Assembly: GCF_000153705.1 (NCBI RefSeq)
Contig: NZ_DS022272.1
Location: forward strand, 1,433,839 to 1,497,838
Source of the DNA: Fulvimarina pelagi HTCC2506
GTDB taxonomy: Bacteria > Pseudomonadota > Alphaproteobacteria > Rhizobiales > Rhizobiaceae
DNA length: 64,000 nucleotides
Reading direction: 5' to 3'
The translations under genes were made by a program, and so were the position numbers. The stretch's first letter is position 1; each line of letters starts with the position of its first letter. Under the pieces are notes generated by a model that did no database searches, was not told where the DNA came from, and saw only the letters and a list, made by a program, of their open reading frames with translations. Positions 45,362 to 55,796 of this stretch are shown here, one piece after another.

Positions 45362-46430
45362 AGCCGGGAACGTCGAAGGTCTCGCCGGCGATCAGAGGCC
45401 GAAACCGATCGCGGGCAATGCTCCGTGCGTCCAGCGCGGCGTGCAGGCTCTCGCGAGGCTCGGTGATCGCCTCGTTGGTCAGTTGGAATGTCGCCCAATG
45501 GTGGCCGATTGCATAGGCCGCATCGAGAAGCTGGAAGCCGACGACCGCTTCCTCCGGGTTCTGATGCTGGGGGCGCATGAACCAGCGAGGCTCGTAGGCA
45601 CCTATGGGAAGAACGGCGAGGCGGACCGGACCGTGTTTCTCGCGCGCGGCGCGATAGTTCCGGCCATTGTGAAAACCGGTATCTCCGACGAAGTAAATGC
45701 GCCCGGCGGGGCTCTCAACCATGAAGGACGACCAGAGTGCCATGCGCCGGTCCGTCACGCCGCGGGCTGACCAGTGGTGCGTCGGTTCGCAGTGAACGCG
45801 CAAGGGTCCGATGTCAGCGACATCCCCCCAATCCTGCGAAACAATGCGCATGCCCGGCACCCGGTCACGCACGATGGTGTCGTTGCCGAGTGGCGTGCAG
45901 ACCAACGGATTGTCGCGCTGGGCAAGTCTTGCCAGCGTGTCGAGATCCAAATGGTCGTAGTGATTGTGGCTGAGGAGGATGAGGTCGATTGGCGGCAGGT
46001 CGTCGAAAGGAATGCCAGGCTCGCTTACACGCTCCGGGCCGGCAAACCCGACGGGAGAGGCGCGATAGGAGTAGACGGGATCGGTGATAATGTTGAACTC
46101 CGCAACCTGAATCAGAAGCGTCGCATGACCCACCATCGTCACACGCAAGGTTTCGCCCGACACCCGCGCAGGCGTTTCAGAGGCGCTCGGTTGCTGTTGC
46201 GGCCAACGACTTGGCCATTGGGCAGCATTGGTACCAAGCTTCCAGCGCAGGAGGTCGGCGAAGCCCTTCGGCTCCTCGCCGCCCGGGTTGAAGAATAGGG
46301 TCCCGTCGAAATGATCGCTGGGCGGACCGTTGTAATATGGATTTCCACCGAAAGCCCGGGCAGCGGTCAGACCGCCGCCAAGCGTGACCCCGGCAATGCC
46401 TAAGAATTTCATTACACTTCGCCGGTTCAT
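45360..46430 (-). CDS. MBL-fold hydrolase, NAPE-PLD/UlaG-like, exported
   Basis: 356 aa from the ATG at 46430 (an earlier ATG at 46451 adds seven). The N-terminus MNRRSVMKFLG resembles a twin-arginine signal. The metallo-beta-lactamase motif SHNHYDHLD is intact, with further ligands in EPTHHWSARG and VGDTGFHNG. The overall pattern is that of the NAPE-phospholipase-D-like and UlaG-like group. Substrate unknown. Convergent with hemB, with which it shares an inverted repeat. Confidence 0.85.
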   Translation of the reverse strand: MNRRSVMKFLGIAGVTLGGGLTAARAFGGNPYYNGPPSDHFDGTLFFNPGGEEPKGFADLLRWKLGTNAAQWPSRWPQQQPSASETPARVSGETLRVTMVGHATLLIQVAEFNIITDPVYSYRASPVGFAGPERVSEPGIPFDDLPPIDLILLSHNHYDHLDLDTLARLAQRDNPLVCTPLGNDTIVRDRVPGMRIVSQDWGDVADIGPLRVHCEPTHHWSARGVTDRRMALWSSFMVESPAGRIYFVGDTGFHNGRNYRAAREKHGPVRLAVLPIGAYEPRWFMRPQHQNPEEAVVGFQLLDAAYAIGHHWATFQLTNEAITEPRESLHAALDARSIARDRFRPLIAGETFDVPG

Positions 46431-46670
46431 TGCAGGTTCCGTCTCGCCCATCGCCCGTCCGCCCTAGGGCAACGATCAGTCCAAGTCGATGCGAATTTTG
46501 CAGATATATGCAATGGAAATGCTTCCGACACGCCATTAGGGGCGAAAACTGCTGGGATGCGACAGTCTCTGTCATCCGCCATCAGGTCCAGCGCCAGCAC
46601 TTACTGCGTTGAAAACCGGTCCATCGCCCATCATTTCTTAACCACAACGAAAGCAACCCGAGAGACGACG

Positions 46671-47144
46671 ATGGACCGCACTGCGCCTCTGTACGAAACG
46701 CCAGAAATCGCGACTGCTCTAGATGAGCCGCGCCTTTACCGAAGCGCCCTCAGGCGCCGTAGCGCGGCCTTTCTCGTAGATTACGCGTTGATCCTTATGC
46801 TCTCGATCCCCGCCGCAATCGTCATATTCTTTCTCGGCATCGTCACGCTCGGCCTCGCGTTTGGGCTCTACGCCATCCTGCTGCCCGCGATCGCGGTCGC
46901 CTATATCGCGTTCACCATGGGCGGCGAGGCGCAGGCAACACCGGGGATGCGGTTGGCCGATCTCGAAGTGCGGCGCCTCGACGGCGGCAGGGTCGATCCG
47001 ACGCTAGCCGTTTTGCATGGCGTGCTTTTCTGGACCTCGACTGCCATCTTGACACCGGCCATCGTGCTCGTCGGCCTATTCACGCGTCGCAAACAGCTGT
47101 TGCATGATCTTCTTCTCGGCACCGTCGTATCGCGACGGCGCTGA
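46671..47144 (+). CDS. RDD-family membrane protein
   Basis: 157 aa from the ATG at 46671. Typical RDD features: RRRSAAFLVDYALILMLS with the R and D residues in the first helix, TPGMRLADLEVRRLDG between helices, and RRKQLLHDLLLGTVV at the end. About four hydrophobic segments. Function is unknown, though some members are exchangers. Conserved near hemB and bpt in Rhizobiales. The longer frame from 46557 lacks a ribosome site. Confidence 0.88.
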   Translation: MDRTAPLYETPEIATALDEPRLYRSALRRRSAAFLVDYALILMLSIPAAIVIFFLGIVTLGLAFGLYAILLPAIAVAYIAFTMGGEAQATPGMRLADLEVRRLDGGRVDPTLAVLHGVLFWTSTAILTPAIVLVGLFTRRKQLLHDLLLGTVVSRRR

Positions 47145-47164
47145 AATCCACGATCCAATGAAAT

Positions 47165-47200
47165 GCCGTTCCTCCGTAGATCATTCAGGGAGAACGGCTT
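47165..47200 (+). terminator. Possible terminator after the RDD gene
   Basis: 7-bp stem GCCGTTC / GAACGGC interrupted by mismatches further in, followed by TTTCC. About 20 bp past the RDD stop. Confidence 0.4.
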
Positions 47201-47295
47201 TCCACGCGTACTGCTAGCCGGTACCATGCCCCCGCCTTGCGTTCGGGCAGTGCCCCCTTGATAACCGAGGGGTATTGCAAGCCTCGCGGGTGGAT

Positions 47296-49125
47296 ATGGA
47301 TTCACTTCACATTTGGGTGACGTATGGTCTGATCGCGCTCAGCGTTGTGGGCTATGCCATGGAGCGGTGGCCTATCGAAGCCGTCGCGGCGGGCTCGCTC
47401 AGTCTCTTTCTGATCTTCTTCGCTGCATTCCCATTCGTCACGCCAGACGGAACGCGGCTGACGACGGGTGATCTTCTCTCCGGCTTCGCCAACCCTGCAC
47501 TGATCACCGTGTTGTGCCTCCTGATCGTCGGTCAGGGCTTGTTCGCAACCGACGCAATGGCGCATCCCGCCCAGTTCTTGACGAGGGTCGGCGGTACAGC
47601 CGGGCGCTCCACCATAGTGCTCGTACTCACATCCGCCGCCATCCTCTCGGCCTTCCTCAACAACACGCCCGTCGTCGTGATCTTCATTCCGATACTGACC
47701 GTGATCGCGACCCAGCGCGCGGTGCCAGCCGCACATGTCTTCCTGCCCCTCTCCTACCTTTCCATCCTCGGCGGGATGACGACCCTGATCGGCTCTTCCA
47801 CAAATCTTCTGGTCGCGGGTGTCGCCATGCGGTCGGGGATCGAGATCGGTTTTTTCGAGATCACGATACCCGGTGTCTGTCTGGCGGTCGCTGGCGGTCT
47901 ATACGTCCTGAAGATCATGCCGCGCTTCCTGAAGCCGCGCGATACGGGGGATGCGAGAGCCATCGATGCAGGCGGCAAGCAGTTCCTTGGCGAGATCGAT
48001 ATTGACGAAAGCCATCCCTTCGTCGGCCTGACAGCGACGGCTGGTCTCTTCCCCGGTCTCGCCGAACTTACCCCGCGAATGATCCTGCGCGGCGCCGAGA
48101 CGATCCTGCCCCCATTCGATGACGTTACGCTCACGCCCGGCGACCGCCTCATCGTCACGGCTTCGCGCAAGGCGTTCTCCAAGGCCCTTTCGAAAGGCAA
48201 TCTCGCGGTCCGTACCATCGACCCGACATCCGGCGCGCAGAACCTCGAGCGCACCCGCAAGATCGGGCCGGACATGGTGATGGCGGAGGCAGTCGTGGCG
48301 CCAGGGTCCCGTTACGCCGGCCGCACCATGCAGTATTCTGGGCTTCGCACCCAGTTCGGCATTACGCTTTTCGGCCTGCAGCGAAAGAATCGTATGGCCC
48401 GCTCGACCCTTTCCGATATTCGGCTCGAGCCCGGAGACACACTGCTCCTGTGCGGCCGCCAGTCATCAATCAACGATCTACGCGGCAACCACGATCTTCT
48501 GCTGCTCGAATACTCCACCCAGTCGGTACCGCAATCTTCGAAGGCGGGTGTCGCCGCCTCGATCTTTTTCGCGATCGTTGCGATCTCGGCCTCTGGCGCG
48601 ATGCCCATCGAAGTTCTGGCCTTCGTCGGAGCCGTCATGATGGTGGCGACGGGGTGCCTCACCGTTGGAGAGGCGGCCCGCTCCTTCGACCGGTCGATCT
48701 TCATGCTCGTCGGCGCCTCGATCGCTGCGGCGACCGCGCTCGAGACGACTGGCGGCGCGGAGCTTCTCGCGAGCGGCATGCTGGCAGCGCTGACCGGCGC
48801 ATCGCCCATTTTCATTCTCTCGGGGCTTTTCCTCGTCATCGCGGTCCTGACGAACTTCCTATCGAACAACGCGACGGCCGTGCTTTTCACGCCCGTGGCG
48901 CTTGATATAGCGGCGAAACTCGACGTGTCGCCCATGCCTTTCCTCGCCTGCGTCATCTTCGCGGCCAATGCATCCTTCGCCACACCGATCGGTTACCAGA
49001 CCAATCTTCTCGTGATGGGACCGGGCCGATACCGCTTCACGGACTTCGTCAAAGCCGGCCTTCCCCTCGTCGTTCTGATATGGTTATGCTTCACGCTTGT
49101 CGCGTCTTTCTACTACGAGCTCTGA
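47296..49125 (+). CDS. SLC13-type anion permease with two RCK_C domains
   Basis: 609 aa from the ATG at 47296. Two membrane halves of the divalent-anion:sodium symporter (CitT/ArsB-like) type. The first half contains the helix-hairpin LNNTPVVVIFIP and GSSTNLL; the second contains SNNATAVLF and TPIGYQTNLLVMGPG. Between them (about residues 210-395) are two TrkA-C/RCK_C regulatory domains, recognisable by EIDIDESHPFVGL and VVAPGSRYAGRTM. Substrates in this group are sulfate, dicarboxylates or similar anions; which one cannot be said. bpt follows after 16 bp. Confidence 0.87.
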   Translation: MDSLHIWVTYGLIALSVVGYAMERWPIEAVAAGSLSLFLIFFAAFPFVTPDGTRLTTGDLLSGFANPALITVLCLLIVGQGLFATDAMAHPAQFLTRVGGTAGRSTIVLVLTSAAILSAFLNNTPVVVIFIPILTVIATQRAVPAAHVFLPLSYLSILGGMTTLIGSSTNLLVAGVAMRSGIEIGFFEITIPGVCLAVAGGLYVLKIMPRFLKPRDTGDARAIDAGGKQFLGEIDIDESHPFVGLTATAGLFPGLAELTPRMILRGAETILPPFDDVTLTPGDRLIVTASRKAFSKALSKGNLAVRTIDPTSGAQNLERTRKIGPDMVMAEAVVAPGSRYAGRTMQYSGLRTQFGITLFGLQRKNRMARSTLSDIRLEPGDTLLLCGRQSSINDLRGNHDLLLLEYSTQSVPQSSKAGVAASIFFAIVAISASGAMPIEVLAFVGAVMMVATGCLTVGEAARSFDRSIFMLVGASIAAATALETTGGAELLASGMLAALTGASPIFILSGLFLVIAVLTNFLSNNATAVLFTPVALDIAAKLDVSPMPFLACVIFAANASFATPIGYQTNLLVMGPGRYRFTDFVKAGLPLVVLIWLCFTLVASFYYEL

Positions 49126-49141
49126 AGAGCGGTGATCAGCC

Positions 49142-49891
49142 TTGACGGTCCACCATCCGCAATCGCCGCAATTTTTCCTGACCTCACCCTCCCCATGTCC
49201 CTATCTGCCAGGTCGGGCCGAGCGGAAGGTCTTTACTCATCTCACCGGTGAACGGGCCCCGGCCCTTCTCGACCTGCTCAGCCAAGGCGGCTTCCGACGT
49301 AGTCAGAACATTGCATATCGGCCGGCCTGCGAGCGGTGCCGGGCTTGCATCTCTGTGCGCATCCTCACCGACGAGTTCCGCCCCGGAAAGAGCTTCCGAC
49401 GCATCCTGAACCGGAACGAAGATCTCGTCTCCTTCGAACGCAACGCCGAGCCGACGAGCGAACAATATTCGTTGTTTCGCAGCTATATTGATGATCGGCA
49501 CCTGACTGGCGGCATGAGCGAGATGAGCGTTCTCGACTACGCGATGATGGTGGAGGACAGCCAGGTCGAGACGCGAGTTATCGAATATCGCCGCCGCGTC
49601 CCGGGCGCTGTCGGCGCAGAAGCCGAGACTGGCGAACTCATCGCCGTCGCGCTGAGCGATGTCATGTCGGACGGGCTCTCGATGGTCTATTCGTTCTTCG
49701 AGCCGGACGCAGCCGAACGCAGCCTTGGAACCTACATGATCCTCGATCACATCGAGCGGGCACTCAACATGGGGCTTCCCTACCTCTATCTCGGCTATTG
49801 GGTGGAGGGATCACCGAAGATGAACTACAAGATCCGATTTCAGCCTCAAGAGCATCTGATGCCGAAAGGCTGGGAACGCTATCGCGGCTGA
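49142..49891 (+). CDS. bpt: Aspartate/glutamate leucyltransferase (Bpt)
   Basis: 249 aa. Transfers leucine from Leu-tRNA to N-terminal Asp or Glu, tagging proteins for the ClpS/ClpAP N-degron pathway; related to eukaryotic arginyltransferases (ATE). N-terminal domain: [15 protein letters not shown] and a CxxC pair in [15 protein letters not shown]-terminal GNAT-like fold: [20 protein letters not shown] and [17 protein letters not shown]. Start is TTG at 49142; the next ATG lies far inside the conserved domain. Confidence 0.92.
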   Translation: MTVHHPQSPQFFLTSPSPCPYLPGRAERKVFTHLTGERAPALLDLLSQGGFRRSQNIAYRPACERCRACISVRILTDEFRPGKSFRRILNRNEDLVSFERNAEPTSEQYSLFRSYIDDRHLTGGMSEMSVLDYAMMVEDSQVETRVIEYRRRVPGAVGAEAETGELIAVALSDVMSDGLSMVYSFFEPDAAERSLGTYMILDHIERALNMGLPYLYLGYWVEGSPKMNYKIRFQPQEHLMPKGWERYRG

Positions 49892-49951
49892 GCACCGGCT
49901 CGTCGAACGACTTTGATCGCGGCGCCCGCTGCGGAACGACGACTGGAGCCC

Positions 49952-50902
49952 ATGCCCCGATCGACCTCGTCCATCGCTCACGGAATAGGTGCGTCCACAC
50001 ACGCAACGGAAACCGACGATTCGAGCCGCATCGGCCTGATGATCGTCGCGATCGGTGGGCTCGTCCTCTCATTCGACATTCCGCTCATCCGGCTTTCGGA
50101 AAGCACCTATTGGTCGGTGCTTCTGCTTCGCGGTTTGCTCATCAGCGGCGCGGCCGTCGCTTACTGGGCTTTCCGGCGCTATTGGCAAGGCCGTGCGACG
50201 CGTCTGATCGATGGCTGGAAGGGGCTGCTCGTGACCTGCCTCTACGCTGTTGGGGTGACGAGCTTTCTCATTGCAGTCTTCAACACGACGGCGGCGAACA
50301 CGGTCTTCATCCTCGCCTTCAATCCCGTCTTCGCGGCGCTGTTCGGCTGGCTGATCGTCGGGGAGAAGCCCTCGCGCGTCACGCTCACGGTCATCCCGGT
50401 GACCATTCTCGGCGTCGGCCTCATCATGGGCTCGGGCTTTCAAAGCGACAACTGGATCGGCGACCTTGCGGCCCTCGCGGCGGCATTCTTCATCGCCATG
50501 GGCCTCGTCGTCTCGCGCCATTCGCGCCGCGACATGCGCTATGCCTCCGCGCTCGGCTCGATCGTCCCGGCGATGGTGGCGATCCCCTTCGTCATGGGGG
50601 AAGGATTTCAGTCCGAGGCGCCAATCTGGCTCGTTCTCAATGGCGCCGTGGTCGTGCCGATTGCCCTCGTATGCCTTGCGGCCGGACCGATGTTCATCGC
50701 AGCACCGCTCGCAGCCCTTGGCTATCTGCTGGAAACCGTCTTCACGCCGATTTGGGTCTGGATCATATTCGGCGAAGAACCAACGAGCTTTGCGCTCCTC
50801 GGAGGTGTGCTCATTCTGGGTGCGCTTGCTGTCCAGGCGGCTGACGAACTGCGTCGCGACCGGAACCGGAAGCTCGCCCGCAAGCTAAGCTATCAGCGCT
50901 GA
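49952..50902 (+). CDS. EamA-family (DMT) transporter
   Basis: 316 aa from the ATG at 49952; an ATG at 49913 would add 13. Ten hydrophobic helices in two EamA repeats, each ending with the usual pattern (FNPVFAALFGWLIVGEKPS and TVFTPIWVWIIFGEEPTS). Likely an exporter or permease for a small metabolite; the substrate is not readable. It follows bpt on the same strand by about 60 bp. Confidence 0.88.
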   Translation: MPRSTSSIAHGIGASTHATETDDSSRIGLMIVAIGGLVLSFDIPLIRLSESTYWSVLLLRGLLISGAAVAYWAFRRYWQGRATRLIDGWKGLLVTCLYAVGVTSFLIAVFNTTAANTVFILAFNPVFAALFGWLIVGEKPSRVTLTVIPVTILGVGLIMGSGFQSDNWIGDLAALAAAFFIAMGLVVSRHSRRDMRYASALGSIVPAMVAIPFVMGEGFQSEAPIWLVLNGAVVVPIALVCLAAGPMFIAAPLAALGYLLETVFTPIWVWIIFGEEPTSFALLGGVLILGALAVQAADELRRDRNRKLARKLSYQR

Positions 50903-50938
50903 AGGCGGGTGTGCCGGCCTCATCGCACCACTGAGCGC

Positions 50939-51559
50939 TTACCGGATAGATTCTCGAAAGATCGGGATGTGTGGCGCGGCAGATTGGTCGTATAACCCGG
51001 TTAGACGGGGATCCTCTGCCAGTTCGAGGAATTGCCGTACAGGGCGGAACCCAAAACGGCGATAGAAGGATACAGCCCGCTGATGGTCGTTGGTGTTGGT
51101 GTGCAGCCACAGGCGCTTTACTGACCGCTCGAAGGCGAACGTGACGACGCGCTCCATCATCAACGCAGCGGCGCCCTTGCCGATGTGTTCCCGTACGACG
51201 CCAAAATAGACGATCTCGCATGACCCTGGTTCGGAGAGGTCGAGTTCCGCGAACCCCGCATCCTCACCTTCGATCGACAGAACGAAGATCGCGGTCGTCG
51301 CAGAAGCAATCGCCGCGGCGATCTCATCGCTGGCCATCAGCAGCCGCGCATACCAGAGATGATCCCGCCCCACCGCACGGAAAAGCGATAGATATCGGTC
51401 GACCCCGAAGTCCGGCACGCGCTCAAACTGCCAGCCATCGGGCCACTGCGCTGGACTGCTCAATCGCCGATCCGCTGGAGACATCTCCATCACCGTCGCG
51501 ATTGCTGCGAGCTTGCCGGGTGAAATGGCGGTGGTGCCGTCAGGAAGGGACACGGACAT
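50939..51559 (-). CDS. GNAT-family N-acetyltransferase
   Basis: 206 aa. The GNAT acetyl-CoA site VREHIGKGAAALMMERVV is clear, preceded by the strand EIVYFGV. The C-terminal LHTNTNDHQRAVSFYRRFGF is the typical last motif. Substrate unknown. Convergent with the EamA gene and separate from parC by a 435-bp gap. Confidence 0.87.
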   Translation of the reverse strand: MSVSLPDGTTAISPGKLAAIATVMEMSPADRRLSSPAQWPDGWQFERVPDFGVDRYLSLFRAVGRDHLWYARLLMASDEIAAAIASATTAIFVLSIEGEDAGFAELDLSEPGSCEIVYFGVVREHIGKGAAALMMERVVTFAFERSVKRLWLHTNTNDHQRAVSFYRRFGFRPVRQFLELAEDPRLTGLYDQSAAPHIPIFRESIR

Positions 51560-51994
51560 TCTCTCGAATCAAATTCGGCGGGACGCACCTGACCCAGCCG
51601 ATCAAAGCCGTTCTATCGCCTTGAAATGTAACATCCAGTCGAACTGACTTGCGGTGGGACCGTGTCCACAACCTTGCGCGCCACTTTCGCCTCCGCGCAA
51701 GATTGCGACGCAAACGGGCGGAAGCTTGGCTTCACTTCAGCGAGAAGACCCCGGAGGTTCGGCCGCTTACAGATTGTGTTCGAGCGCCGGTTCGCCTGAT
51801 TCTCGTGAAACGAGTCGAATTGCAAAGCTCCGCAACTTGGCGCTCGGAAGGTAGATCGCCTCTAGGATCACCTTCGGGCCGCATCTTGCGCCTGGTACTG
51901 CTTCTTGACGAGCTCGGCCATGAAGGGCGTATCGAATGCCTTCGTTAGCGATCGCTTCTAGACCGAATTAAGCAGATCGCGCGGACGGACTGTT
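51560..51994. other. Intergenic, no gene seen
   Basis: 435 bases between parC and the GNAT gene. Short frames exist on both strands but none with a ribosome site or recognisable sequence. No strong terminator hairpin was found after parC. Confidence 0.45.
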
Positions 51995-54247
51995 TCAGCC
52001 GGCGAACTTGTTCGTCTTGGGGAAGCCCTTTGGCACGAGCCGCCCGGCCTGGGCGCGGTCGCCTTTCCATTCCATCAGCTCTTCGTCGCTGCGCAGGAAT
52101 GCGCGCCCGGCGCTGTCGCTCCAGGTCAGTCCTTCCGAAAGCTTGAAGACCTTCGCGTCGGAGACACCGCCATCCTTGTAGCGCTGCAACCTGACGCCCT
52201 TTCCACGTGCCATTTGCGGCACCTGGGAAAGGGGAAAGACCAGCAGTTTCCGATTCTCGCCGACGATCGCCACGGTATCGCCCTCGCCGATTTCCTGTGC
52301 GAGTTCGACCACCGATCCTTTGCCGACATTCATCAGCTGCTTGCCTTTGCGGGTGCCGGAGATCATGTCGCCCTCGGTCGCGACGAAGCCCGTACCCTCG
52401 CTCGAGACCATCAGCCGCCTGCGCTCTGGCTCGGCGGTGAAAGCGGCGGCGATATCGTCCTTGTCCTCGAGATCGAAGGCGAGTCGGATCGGATCGCCCT
52501 GCCCGCGCCCGCCTGGCAGCTTGTCGGCCTGCATGGTGAAAACCCGGCCATGCTTCGAGACGAAGAGAAGCTTGTCCGTCGTCATGGCATGGAAGGCGAT
52601 ATTCAGTCCGTCGCCCTCGCGGAAGGTGAGGTTCGAGAAGTCCGCCAGATGGCCTTTCATGCCGCGCAGGAAGCCCTTTTTCGACAGAACGATCGTCACC
52701 GACTCCTTCTCGATGAGGGCGGTGGTGATATCGCCGATATCGTGGTCCGGCGCATCGGCAAACCGAGTGCGTCGCTTGCCGAGCTTGGTCTTCTTGGAGA
52801 AGGTCTCGCGCACGGCGCGCACCTCTTCGGCCACAGCGGACCACTGCTTCTCGGTCGAGCCGAGCAGCGCTTCCTTCTCGGCCTTCTCCACCGTCAGCTG
52901 ATCGAATTCGCGGCGAAGTTCGAACTCTTCGAGCTTGCGCAAGGACCGCAGGCGCATATTGAGGACGGCTTCGGCCTGCACATCGCTCAGGGTGAAGAAG
53001 CGCATCAGCTCCTGCTTCGGCTCGTCCTCTTCGCGGATGATACGGATCACGTCGTCGATATTTAGGAAGACGATGAGATAGCCGGCGAGGATCTCTAGCC
53101 GCCGCTCGATCTGCGCAAGGCGATGACGGGCGCGCCGCTCCAGAACCTCGCGCTGATGGGCAAGCCATTCGGCCAGCACCTCCTTCAGCGAGAGCACCTT
53201 TGGCACCTTGCCGCCGGAGAGGACGTTCATGTTGAGCGGAATGCGCGATTCGAGATCGGTCAGCCGGAACAGCGACTCCATCAGAATCTCGGGATCGACC
53301 GTCTTCGACTTCGGCTCGAGAACGATGCGGATATCTTCGGCCGATTCGTCGCGGATATCGGCCAGCAGGGGCAGCTTGCGGGCCTGCAGGAGTTCGGCGA
53401 TCTTCTCGATCAGCCTCGATTTCTGCACCTGATAGGGAATCTCGTGGACGACGACGAACCATTGGCCGCGCGTCGCATCCTCACGCTCCCAGCGCGCCCT
53501 GACGCGGAATGAGCCGCGGCCAGTCTCGTAGGCCTGGCGGATCGTCGCGCGGTTGTCGACGATGACGCCGCCGGTGGGAAAGTCCGGCCCCTCGATCGAG
53601 CGCAGGAGCTGATCGACCGTCGCGTCTGGGTTCTCGATGATCTTCAATGCCGCGTCGCAGAGTTCGGCTGCGTTGTGTGGCGGAATGTTCGTCGCCATGC
53701 CGACTGCGATGCCGGACGAACCATTGGCGAGAAGGTTCGGGAAGGCGCCCGGAAGGACGACCGGTTCCTCGTCCTCCTCGTTGTAGGTGGGGCGGAAGTC
53801 GACCGCGTTTTCATCGATGCCGCGCAATAGCAACGTCGCGACCTCGGTCATCCGCGCTTCGGTGTAGCGCATCGCGGCGGCGCTATCGCCGTCGACATTG
53901 CCAAAATTGCCCTGCCCGTCGACGAGCGGATAGCGGACCGAGAAGTCCTGGGCGAGACGCACCAGCGCGTCGTAGATCGCGGCATCGCCGTGGGGGTGAA
54001 AGCGCCCCATGACATCGCCGACGATGCGCGCGCATTTTTTGTAGGCTTGTCCAGGATCGAGCCTCAGGACGCGCATGGCGTGGACGATGCGGCGATGGAC
54101 CGGCTTCAATCCGTCCCGCACGTCGGGCAACGCCCGTCCCATGATGGTCGACAGGGCATAGGCGAGGTAACGCTCTTCGAGCGCCTCGCGGAGGTCGACC
54201 GGCTGAATCTCGCCGCCGCCTGAAGGTGGATCGACTGGCTTTCCCAT
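51995..54247 (-). CDS. parC: DNA topoisomerase IV subunit A
   Basis: 750 aa from the ATG at 54247; the frame opens at 54358 but similarity starts here. Breakage-reunion domain with catalytic Tyr Y128 in [11 protein letters not shown]. The quinolone-resistance region is about 85-95 ([12 protein letters not shown]). The C-terminal beta-pinwheel region has ParC-type repeats such as [12 protein letters not shown] and [12 protein letters not shown]. Decatenates chromosomes with ParE, which is not in the window. Confidence 0.95.
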   Translation of the reverse strand: MGKPVDPPSGGGEIQPVDLREALEERYLAYALSTIMGRALPDVRDGLKPVHRRIVHAMRVLRLDPGQAYKKCARIVGDVMGRFHPHGDAAIYDALVRLAQDFSVRYPLVDGQGNFGNVDGDSAAAMRYTEARMTEVATLLLRGIDENAVDFRPTYNEEDEEPVVLPGAFPNLLANGSSGIAVGMATNIPPHNAAELCDAALKIIENPDATVDQLLRSIEGPDFPTGGVIVDNRATIRQAYETGRGSFRVRARWEREDATRGQWFVVVHEIPYQVQKSRLIEKIAELLQARKLPLLADIRDESAEDIRIVLEPKSKTVDPEILMESLFRLTDLESRIPLNMNVLSGGKVPKVLSLKEVLAEWLAHQREVLERRARHRLAQIERRLEILAGYLIVFLNIDDVIRIIREEDEPKQELMRFFTLSDVQAEAVLNMRLRSLRKLEEFELRREFDQLTVEKAEKEALLGSTEKQWSAVAEEVRAVRETFSKKTKLGKRRTRFADAPDHDIGDITTALIEKESVTIVLSKKGFLRGMKGHLADFSNLTFREGDGLNIAFHAMTTDKLLFVSKHGRVFTMQADKLPGGRGQGDPIRLAFDLEDKDDIAAAFTAEPERRRLMVSSEGTGFVATEGDMISGTRKGKQLMNVGKGSVVELAQEIGEGDTVAIVGENRKLLVFPLSQVPQMARGKGVRLQRYKDGGVSDAKVFKLSEGLTWSDSAGRAFLRSDEELMEWKGDRAQAGRLVPKGFPKTNKFAG

Positions 54248-54467
54248 GCGACTCGTTGTGAACGATCGGGTCCCGACGAACAAGGGCATTGGGACGCGGT
54301 CGCCCCATGAGCGTAATTGTCGACGAGTTTTCCCACGACGATGTGGCCGACTGGACATCCGCCAGCGTCGTCACCACCCTTTCGCTTTGAACCGATCGCC
54401 CTAACATGGGCGGAGAGTTTTCCAGCGGTCCGGCGCGATGCTGCCGCTTCAACAAAGGGTATGATCG

Positions 54468-55724
54468 ATGCGCAGGATTTCCGCAGGACTTTCGGCCGCG
54501 GCGCTCGCCAGCTTGCTCGGTACGGGCACGGCTCTTTCGGCCGACGCCGACGCGTTTGCCGAACGACTGAAGGAGGCATTGACCACTTCCGGCATGTCGA
54601 TGACCTACTCCAGTGCGAGTTCCGAAGGCGACGACGTCGTCCTCAGCGGCGTCAGCATCGGGACGGGCGACGAGAAAACCGATGTTGGCGAGCTCACCTT
54701 CCAGAACGTCGCCGGTTCGACCGAGGAAGGCTGGACTGTCGAACGCCTGCCGATCGAGGATATCGAGGGCACTGACCAGAACGAGACGACGGGCAAGACC
54801 GCGACTTACGCCGTGCGCGAAATGAGCGTCGAGAATATCCGCATCGTCGGAACGTCGCCCGCCGAGGAAACGCCGGCAATCCTGCAAGCTTCGCCGCTAT
54901 TCTTCGACCGAGCTAGCCTTGGTTCTGTGAACGTCACAGTCGAAGGTGACGACGCATTCACCCTTGACAATGCGATCTTCGCTAATGCGATCGGGGACGA
55001 TGGCGGCTATACGGGTAATTTCGAGATCGAGAATTTCACCGCCTTCGTTCCCGAAGAGTCCGAGGACGGGTCGGCCGAGACCGTTCGCTCGCTTGGATAT
55101 GAGCAGCTCTCGGGCTCGGCCAGCGGCGATATGAGCTGGGGGCTGGAAAGCGGCCGGCTCTCGCTGGACGGTCTTTCTTTCGACGTCGAAGACGCAGGAC
55201 AATTCGACCTGTCCGCCGGCATCGGCGGCTACACTCAACAGCTCGTAAAATCCATCCAGGAAATGAACCGGCAGATGGAACAGAACCCGCAGAGCGGCGA
55301 AGGTGCGGGGATGGCAATGATGGGTATTCTTGCCCAGCTTCAGATCCAGGGCATTTCGATCGCCTTCGAGGACGACTCGCTCACCAAGCGCCTGATCGAC
55401 TATTACGCGGAACAGATGAACCGTTCGCCACAGGACGTCATCGATCTCGCGGTTCAGATCGTCGAGGCCAATATCGCCCAGATCGGGGACGCGAACTTTC
55501 AGGGCCAGGTAACGGATGCAGTCCGCACTTTCCTTGAAAATCCGACCTCGATCCGGGTCGCCAGTGAGCCGCCACAGCCGATTCCGGTCATGCAACTCGT
55601 CGGCGCGGCGATGGGCGCCCCGCAAACCATTCCGAACGTCCTGCAGCTTCGGGTGCAGTCAAACGGCGACAGCAGCTCGGGCGAAGGCGGCTCGGACGAT
55701 CCGAGTTCGCAGAGCGCGCAGTAG
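54468..55724 (+). CDS. Uncharacterised periplasmic protein
   Basis: 418 aa with a cleavable signal (MRRISAGLSAAALASLLG, cleavage likely after ALSA). The mature protein is acidic and beta-rich, with a helical middle (ESIQEMNRQMEQ-like region near 260-280). It ends in a Ser/Gly/Asp low-complexity tail (SSSGEGGSDDPSS). No motif points to an enzyme. Divergent from parC, followed by its own terminator. A filamentous or layered beta protein is only a guess. Confidence 0.75.
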   Translation: MRRISAGLSAAALASLLGTGTALSADADAFAERLKEALTTSGMSMTYSSASSEGDDVVLSGVSIGTGDEKTDVGELTFQNVAGSTEEGWTVERLPIEDIEGTDQNETTGKTATYAVREMSVENIRIVGTSPAEETPAILQASPLFFDRASLGSVNVTVEGDDAFTLDNAIFANAIGDDGGYTGNFEIENFTAFVPEESEDGSAETVRSLGYEQLSGSASGDMSWGLESGRLSLDGLSFDVEDAGQFDLSAGIGGYTQQLVKSIQEMNRQMEQNPQSGEGAGMAMMGILAQLQIQGISIAFEDDSLTKRLIDYYAEQMNRSPQDVIDLAVQIVEANIAQIGDANFQGQVTDAVRTFLENPTSIRVASEPPQPIPVMQLVGAAMGAPQTIPNVLQLRVQSNGDSSSGEGGSDDPSSQSAQ

Positions 55725-55734
55725 ACCATCACAG

Positions 55735-55762
55735 GAGCCGGTCCGTGGGGCCGGCTCTTTTC
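55735..55762 (+). terminator. Intrinsic terminator after the periplasmic protein gene
   Basis: GAGCCGG / CCGGCTC stem (55735-55741, 55751-55757), with a further GG/CC pair inside, followed by TTTTCCTTT. It lies 11 bp past the stop. Confidence 0.82.
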
Positions 55763-55796
55763 CTTTCAGCTACGGGTCCGGAGGGCCGGCAGATAC

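Noticed and set aside
51613-51825. 70-residue minus-strand frame between parC and the GNAT gene
   Set aside because: No ribosome site, no recognisable sequence and a composition typical of non-coding DNA.
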